Translations under genes and position numbers: made by a program
Origin: an uncultured Saprospiraceae bacterium
Lineage (GTDB): Bacteria; Bacteroidota; Bacteroidia; Chitinophagales; Saprospiraceae
DNA length: 64,000 bases
Assembly: GCA_937995755.1 (NCBI GenBank)
Contig: CALKJD010000011.1
Location: 1 to 64,000, forward strand
Direction of reading: 5' to 3'
Part shown: positions 60,542 through 64,000 of the stretch, in pieces
Layout: the number at the start of each line of letters is the position of its first letter
Position numbering within the stretch: position 1 is the first letter of the stretch
Notes under the pieces: generated by a model
What the model was told of the DNA's origin: nothing
Database searches by the model: none
The model's input: the letters and a program-made list of their open reading frames with translations, nothing else

Positions 60542-61180
60542 ATGAAATTAATTAAATCGACTTTCTATTTCACTCTACTTGCATTAATACTAGTAGGTTG
60601 TTCTACATTACAAATTAATACTGCTGCTGACGACAATGAAAGCAAAGCCACGGATGCCATTAATAGTGTTATAAAGAATGGATTGGTAGTTATATTTCCT
60701 ACTGAATACAAAAAAGAAAAAGCATTGATCAACTTTGCTAAATCTAAACCTACAATTCAAAAGGAAATAAAAAAACTTCGCAATAAAAGAAGAGAAAGAT
60801 TAAAAATCTGGCAAGAGGCTAAAGGAAGCTACACTTTCTCTAAATTGAGCATCGTTCCAGATTCCCTTCTTAAGTCTTATATTTCTAATCCTGTTGACAC
60901 TTATGTAATTGGATCTGATGGAGAATTAAACAAAGAAAGCCTATCAGATATATATGTACTATTTACAGAGTATGGTGGTTTTGAAATTAAACAAAATGGT
61001 CGTTTCGTTGCCAATCCATTTCCTAACAAAGCAAGTCCAGCAGTAGGTTCGGCAATTAGACATTTTATAGGTCTTCAATCCGAAGAAAAAAGCGTGACAC
61101 GCTTTTTTACTGAGTTGGATAAAAAGTTACAATCCTATTACAGCTCCTATAACACAGAAGGAACTAATTTCCCAGAATAG
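60542..61180 (+). CDS. Hypothetical lipoprotein
   Basis: Not recognised beyond being a lipoprotein. The 212 residues have a signal with lipobox I-L-V-G-C (Cys20) followed by S-T-L-Q. The mature part starts with acidic and then basic helix (KKLRNKRRERLKIWQEAKGS) and ends with a region F-E-I-K-Q-N-G-R-F-V-A-N-P-F. It is separated from the ferredoxin gene by 29 bases and may share its transcript. The promoter element TAtcTTTG lies 5 bases before the ATG. Confidence 0.7.
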   Translation: MKLIKSTFYFTLLALILVGCSTLQINTAADDNESKATDAINSVIKNGLVVIFPTEYKKEKALINFAKSKPTIQKEIKKLRNKRRERLKIWQEAKGSYTFSKLSIVPDSLLKSYISNPVDTYVIGSDGELNKESLSDIYVLFTEYGGFEIKQNGRFVANPFPNKASPAVGSAIRHFIGLQSEEKSVTRFFTELDKKLQSYYSSYNTEGTNFPE

Positions 61181-61209
61181 ATTTTATATTATATAGACTA
61201 TAATAAGCA

Positions 61210-61536
61210 ATGGAAGAAATAACAGTAACAATAATAGATAGAGAAGGAGAACCTCATGAGATAGAAGTACCCCTCGGTGTTGACCTCAACATGATGGAAG
61301 TAGCCAAAGCGTCTGAACTACCCGTAGAGGGTACTTGTGGAGGAATGGCATTATGTGCATCTTGTCACTGCTATGTAGAAAGTGATCATGATATTTTTAA
61401 TAGGTCAGATGACGAAGAAGATATGTTAGACCAGGCTTTCTTTGTTGAAGATAATAGTCGTCTCGGTTGTCAGATAAAAATTCGAGAAGATATAAATGGC
61501 TTAGTCGTAAGATTGGCTCCAGTGAATACAGACTAA
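61210..61536 (+). CDS. 2Fe-2S ferredoxin (adrenodoxin type)
   Basis: Small electron carrier. The 108 residues have the plant/adrenodoxin-like fold with cluster ligands in G-T-C-G-G-M-A-L-C-A-S-C-H-C-Y (first three Cys of the C-x5-C-x2-C pattern, about residues 38-47) and the fourth in S-R-L-G-C-Q-I (about 85). The acidic loop between (SDHDIFNRSDDEEDMLDQAF) is the partner-docking region of this class. No adjacent reductase or oxygenase indicates its partner. It is convergent with the methyltransferase gene. Confidence 0.92.
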   Translation: MEEITVTIIDREGEPHEIEVPLGVDLNMMEVAKASELPVEGTCGGMALCASCHCYVESDHDIFNRSDDEEDMLDQAFFVEDNSRLGCQIKIREDINGLVVRLAPVNTD

Positions 61537-61568
61537 AAAGTTAATAGCTTGAAGAGTGTTATTTTTTT

Positions 61569-62060
61569 TCAAAACAACTCTCCTTGAATTCCGAAGCTAT
61601 CTGGGTTTTCCAATGCCAATAATTGTTGCTTGACATGAAGACCAAGTGCAAACCCTGTTAATGCTCCGTTAGCCCCAATCACTCTATGGCATGGTACCAC
61701 GATTGGGATTGGATTTTTACCATTGGCCAACCCTACTGCTCTCGATGCTCCTGGACTATTGAGGTGTTTAGCTATGTCACCGTATGACCTCGTTTGACCA
61801 CATGGTATGGTAACTAGATAGGACCATACGGATTTAAAAAAATCACTATATCCATCCCAATCAAGAACTACTGTAAACTCCTTTCGATTCCCTTCAAAAT
61901 ATTCTTTAAGTTCTTGCGCTGTTTGCTCAGTAAAAGTATTTGATATTCTCGATTCTTCTTCTTTTTTTTGGCTCAGCACCTTAATCGAACTTAGACCTGT
62001 GTCTGATGCTTCTATGAGCAAATGACCAATGGGGGACTCTATGACTTGGGTATATTCCAT
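61569..62060 (-). CDS. ogt: Methylated-DNA-[protein]-cysteine S-methyltransferase
   Basis: Suicide repair protein moving an alkyl group from O6-alkylguanine to its active-site Cys. The 163 residues contain the DNA-binding helix region P-C-G-Q-T-R-S-Y-G-D-I-A and the active site P-I-V-V-P-C-H-R-V-I-G (Cys124), followed by G-x-L-T-G-F-A-L-G-L. The length and absence of an Ada N-terminal domain indicate the Ogt/MGMT form. Its ATG overlaps the previous gene's stop codon (TAATG), so translation is coupled to the M90-like gene. Confidence 0.95.
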   Translation of the reverse strand: MEYTQVIESPIGHLLIEASDTGLSSIKVLSQKKEEESRISNTFTEQTAQELKEYFEGNRKEFTVVLDWDGYSDFFKSVWSYLVTIPCGQTRSYGDIAKHLNSPGASRAVGLANGKNPIPIVVPCHRVIGANGALTGFALGLHVKQQLLALENPDSFGIQGELF

Positions 62061-62905
62061 TACAATAGACTCAACTGATCGGCGCCAAACTGTCTTACTA
62101 GTCTATCAAAAACATCAGGGAACATTGAGTTAAATCTACGTGGATGTGTAAAAAAATAATTGATTACTACTGTAGGAATATCTGTCTTATTAAATCCAAT
62201 CGTCTTCAATATTTTATCTTGAGAATGGTGACCCAGTTCCTCTAATTGCTCCCAAGTAATATGATCTAAATATGTAAAATCTTCTTTAGGAAACACACGC
62301 TGAAATGCTTCTGCATATCCGTGCATTGCAATATTATAATGTTCCTCAGGATTGATCATTCCAGGAATAAGATGCTCTAGCGAAAATATAAATACACCAT
62401 CTTCTATATCTGTTTCAACGGTATGTAAAAATTGATATCTAGGCGTCGGAAAAGGGTGCTTATATAAATAGACTCTATCCATATCACCTAACAAATAGTC
62501 TTTCTTCGACATCATCATCTTCACGGCATTAGACGCTACTATGGCTTGAATGTCATCTGGTACCGCGTGGTGCTCACTACCTACGCTTGCAAAAGCTCTT
62601 CCGTGCATATACATCACCAGTCTATTATCGTATTTCTGTCTTTGGTCAGGATGTAATGACTTGTAGTATGGATCATATTTTTTAAGCCATGCAGATATCG
62701 GAGGATCTAATTCTACAGGGTTGCGTTCATTCCACCAAAAATCAATCTGTCCCTGAAAAATCACCACTGCCGTCGCTATTACTAATGGAACCAAGATCCA
62801 AATCATAGCACCTTGGTAACCCAACTCATAACTTAGGTATAATATGCCTAGTATAGTCAATGCAATAGGTAATGACAGTATTCTTGATAGAGAGTGTATT
62901 CGCAT
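62060..62905 (-). CDS. Membrane protein related to M90 (MtfA-type) zinc peptidases, active site degenerate
   Basis: A 281-residue protein with two N-terminal membrane segments (about 10-28 and 33-50). A domain then follows the order of M90 peptidases: W-L-K-K-Y-D-P-Y-Y-K-S-L-H-P-D-Q-R-Q-K-Y, then an I-V-A-S-N-A-V segment, V-F-I-F-S, and at the end V-V-I-N-Y-F-F-T-H-P-R-R-F-N-S-M-F-P. The position of the zinc-binding H-E-F-A-H reads H-G-Y-A-E (about residues 195-199), so the catalytic Glu and the second His are missing. A regulatory or binding role is more likely than peptidase activity. It is encoded just before ogt with TAATG overlap. Confidence 0.65.
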   Translation of the reverse strand: MRIHSLSRILSLPIALTILGILYLSYELGYQGAMIWILVPLVIATAVVIFQGQIDFWWNERNPVELDPPISAWLKKYDPYYKSLHPDQRQKYDNRLVMYMHGRAFASVGSEHHAVPDDIQAIVASNAVKMMMSKKDYLLGDMDRVYLYKHPFPTPRYQFLHTVETDIEDGVFIFSLEHLIPGMINPEEHYNIAMHGYAEAFQRVFPKEDFTYLDHITWEQLEELGHHSQDKILKTIGFNKTDIPTVVINYFFTHPRRFNSMFPDVFDRLVRQFGADQLSLL

Positions 62906-62929
62906 AGTCTAAATTAGAATTAATAATAA

Positions 62930-62959
62930 AAAATTCCAAACCCTAAAACGCTTGAGGGT
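62930..62959 (-). terminator. Possible terminator of the Omp28-like lipoprotein gene
   Basis: On the minus strand ACCCT / AGGGT encloses a 10-base loop and is followed by the T-rich TTTGGAATTTTTT. It is about 110 bases after the stop codon; a second small hairpin TCAAAA/TTTTGA sits between. Confidence 0.4.
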
Positions 62960-63068
62960 AACCTTTCTACGTTTCAGCATTTGGAATCTATAACGTTCAA
63001 AACGCTTTTGATTGTCTACCTCACTCTTCAAAAGAACAAAGTTGACCTTTTACTTTATAAATACTTTC

Positions 63069-63917
63069 TTATAAATGAGTTTTAGCCGCTTGTATCACTG
63101 GTGACTCTGATGCTCCATCACGTGTTATGTATGCAATGATTTCGAGGTGATCAAGATCATATAGAGGTAATGCTGTAGAAGGGATATCAAAAGTATAATT
63201 CTTACTAATGATTTCTCCTCCCACTAAATCTGATCCCAATATATCACCTAGTGGTGCAGTAAACATATGGCGAAGTACATGTTCGTGTTCGTAATCTTCT
63301 AATATATTACCATTCTCTTCTTGCACATCTTCTATTCCACCTTGAGTTAAAGCTACCACAATATTATATCCACCCGCCAAATCTACTATAGGAGTGAGAT
63401 CCACTTCTACTGATAATACTCCTGCTGCTTCACTTGCACTAAGGTCGATATTAATCTCTGCTGTTTCTGCTAATTCTTGTTGAATGAGAGGCTCCCAATC
63501 ATCTACATCAAAAGCTAAAAATGGAGGACCATCAAACAATCTACGATTGATAGCAGCAGCAGGCTTACCTAGAAAAGGTGTATTACTTTCTATTACACGT
63601 GAAAATTCTGTGCGGAAGTCATACTTACTCTCCGCTAAAGGTTGAGTAAGGAAGCTACCGTGAATGGCCATTACTACTAACTGTTCTCCATATTCACCCA
63701 ATAATCTTTTAGCTTCTGCAGCTCCTGTTGGACAATTAGGACACTTAACACCTGTTAGCTCTTGTAAGAGCACTACCCTTACTGTAGAGTCGGTAGGATT
63801 GGGATCTATTGGTCCTGTTTGCCCCATTGGTATTACTACCGGTACTTCATCACATGACACTAAAGTCACACCTAGTATGATGACAAAACAGAGTAATAGT
63901 TTATTTAAAGTAGCCAT
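63069..63917 (-). CDS. Omp28-like lipoprotein with CxxC motif
   Basis: A 282-residue lipoprotein with lipobox L-V-S-C (Cys22). A thioredoxin-like part starts V-L-L-Q-E-L-T-G-V-K-C-P-N-C-P-T-G (CxxC about 59-62), followed by V-V-M-A-I-H-G-S, and an Omp28-like beta domain (about 155-280: N-I-V-V-A-L-T-Q-G-G, Y-E-H-E-H-V-L-R-H-M-F). It resembles the Omp28-related protein family seen next to other T9SS-related lipoproteins. It has no T9SS tail, unlike the CSNC protein at 53652. Likely outer-membrane-anchored; function unknown. Confidence 0.82.
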   Translation of the reverse strand: MATLNKLLLCFVIILGVTLVSCDEVPVVIPMGQTGPIDPNPTDSTVRVVLLQELTGVKCPNCPTGAAEAKRLLGEYGEQLVVMAIHGSFLTQPLAESKYDFRTEFSRVIESNTPFLGKPAAAINRRLFDGPPFLAFDVDDWEPLIQQELAETAEINIDLSASEAAGVLSVEVDLTPIVDLAGGYNIVVALTQGGIEDVQEENGNILEDYEHEHVLRHMFTAPLGDILGSDLVGGEIISKNYTFDIPSTALPLYDLDHLEIIAYITRDGASESPVIQAAKTHL

Positions 63918-63954
63918 TGCTTTATTATTTAGTTCTTAATGATTAAAACTTAAT

Positions 63955-63999
63955 TATCTAAAAATTTGAAGTCATATTAAACCTAACACCAGAGAATGC
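63955..63999 (-). CDS. Possible C-terminal end of another minus-strand gene, cut by the window edge
   Basis: One minus-strand frame is open from base 63999 to a TAA at 63955-63957, reading A-F-S-G-V-R-F-N-M-T-S-N-F-R. The alternating hydrophobic pattern and aromatic end resemble the last strand of an outer-membrane barrel. Only 14 residues are visible, so this is weak. Confidence 0.3.
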
Positions 64000-64000
64000 A

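Noticed and set aside
1-64000. CRISPR arrays, rRNA, tRNA, insertion sequences, prophage
   Set aside because: No regularly spaced short repeats, no transposase or phage protein, and no tRNA-like cloverleaf was seen in the intergenic regions read by eye; a tRNA search program would be the decisive check.

Overview
The window looks like a chromosomal piece of a Bacteroidota bacterium, most likely of the Saprospiria type; the class is an inference and no species can be named. The grounds are AT-rich DNA, five secreted proteins with type IX secretion (T9SS) tails (four type A, one gliding-motility type B), a PorG/DUF6089-like barrel, SusD-free surface proteins built from HYR, PKD, cohesin-like and leucine-rich modules, bacillithiol synthesis (bshA), a LytTR two-component pair with a beta-propeller sensor, and the Bacteroidota promoter element TAnnTTTG before several genes. 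No rRNA, tRNA, CRISPR array, transposase or prophage was recognised.

Layout. 1-1.7 kb: 3' part of a leucine-rich T9SS protein, convergent with prfA. 3-11.6 kb: one 2875-residue HYR-repeat surface protein with carboxypeptidase-regulatory, dockerin-like, cohesin-like and T9SS domains. 11.9-18 kb: envelope block, all minus strand: an OmpA protein with an RskA-like partner, an FKBP lipoprotein, a PorG-like barrel, a cytochrome-motif T9SS protein, and an ECF sigma / anti-sigma / Spy-like operon. 18-25.8 kb: KirBac channel, acyltransferase, bshA, recA, then amn, a coiled-coil protein and a Wzx-type flippase. 26.3-30 kb: LytTR regulator and propeller kinase. 30-35.8 kb: PhnA-like protein, a pheS-hisS-DUF952 operon, an EGF-like lipoprotein, rhodanese and uppS. 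35.8-39.6 kb: Asp-box lipoprotein and an NfeD/flotillin pair. 39.9-45.5 kb: an 1862-residue PKD protein with a type B tail. 45.7-50 kb: DUF4175 protein, RsbW-like ATPase, ybeY. 51.3-58 kb: thrS, an Omp28-like T9SS protein, cydAB with a membrane-protein fusion. 58-64 kb: recX, yifB/comM, a lipoprotein, a ferredoxin, a degenerate M90-like protein coupled to an alkylguanine methyltransferase, and a second Omp28-like lipoprotein.

The genes divide into core housekeeping (translation, recombination, respiration, isoprenoid and redox-thiol synthesis) and a large envelope/surface set: about 14 kb codes for just two giant secreted proteins. The most unexpected signal is non-coding: a roughly 125-bp sequence occurs about 70 bp upstream of two unrelated minus-strand exported-protein genes 16 kb apart, and one copy lies inside a 165-bp segment bounded by perfect 13-bp inverted repeats. 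Other leads are a 1.05-kb tandem duplication inside the HYR giant, an M90-like protein lacking its HExxH residues, charge-complementary anti-sigma and Spy-like partners, and a YeaQ-like/DUF3817 fusion behind cydAB.
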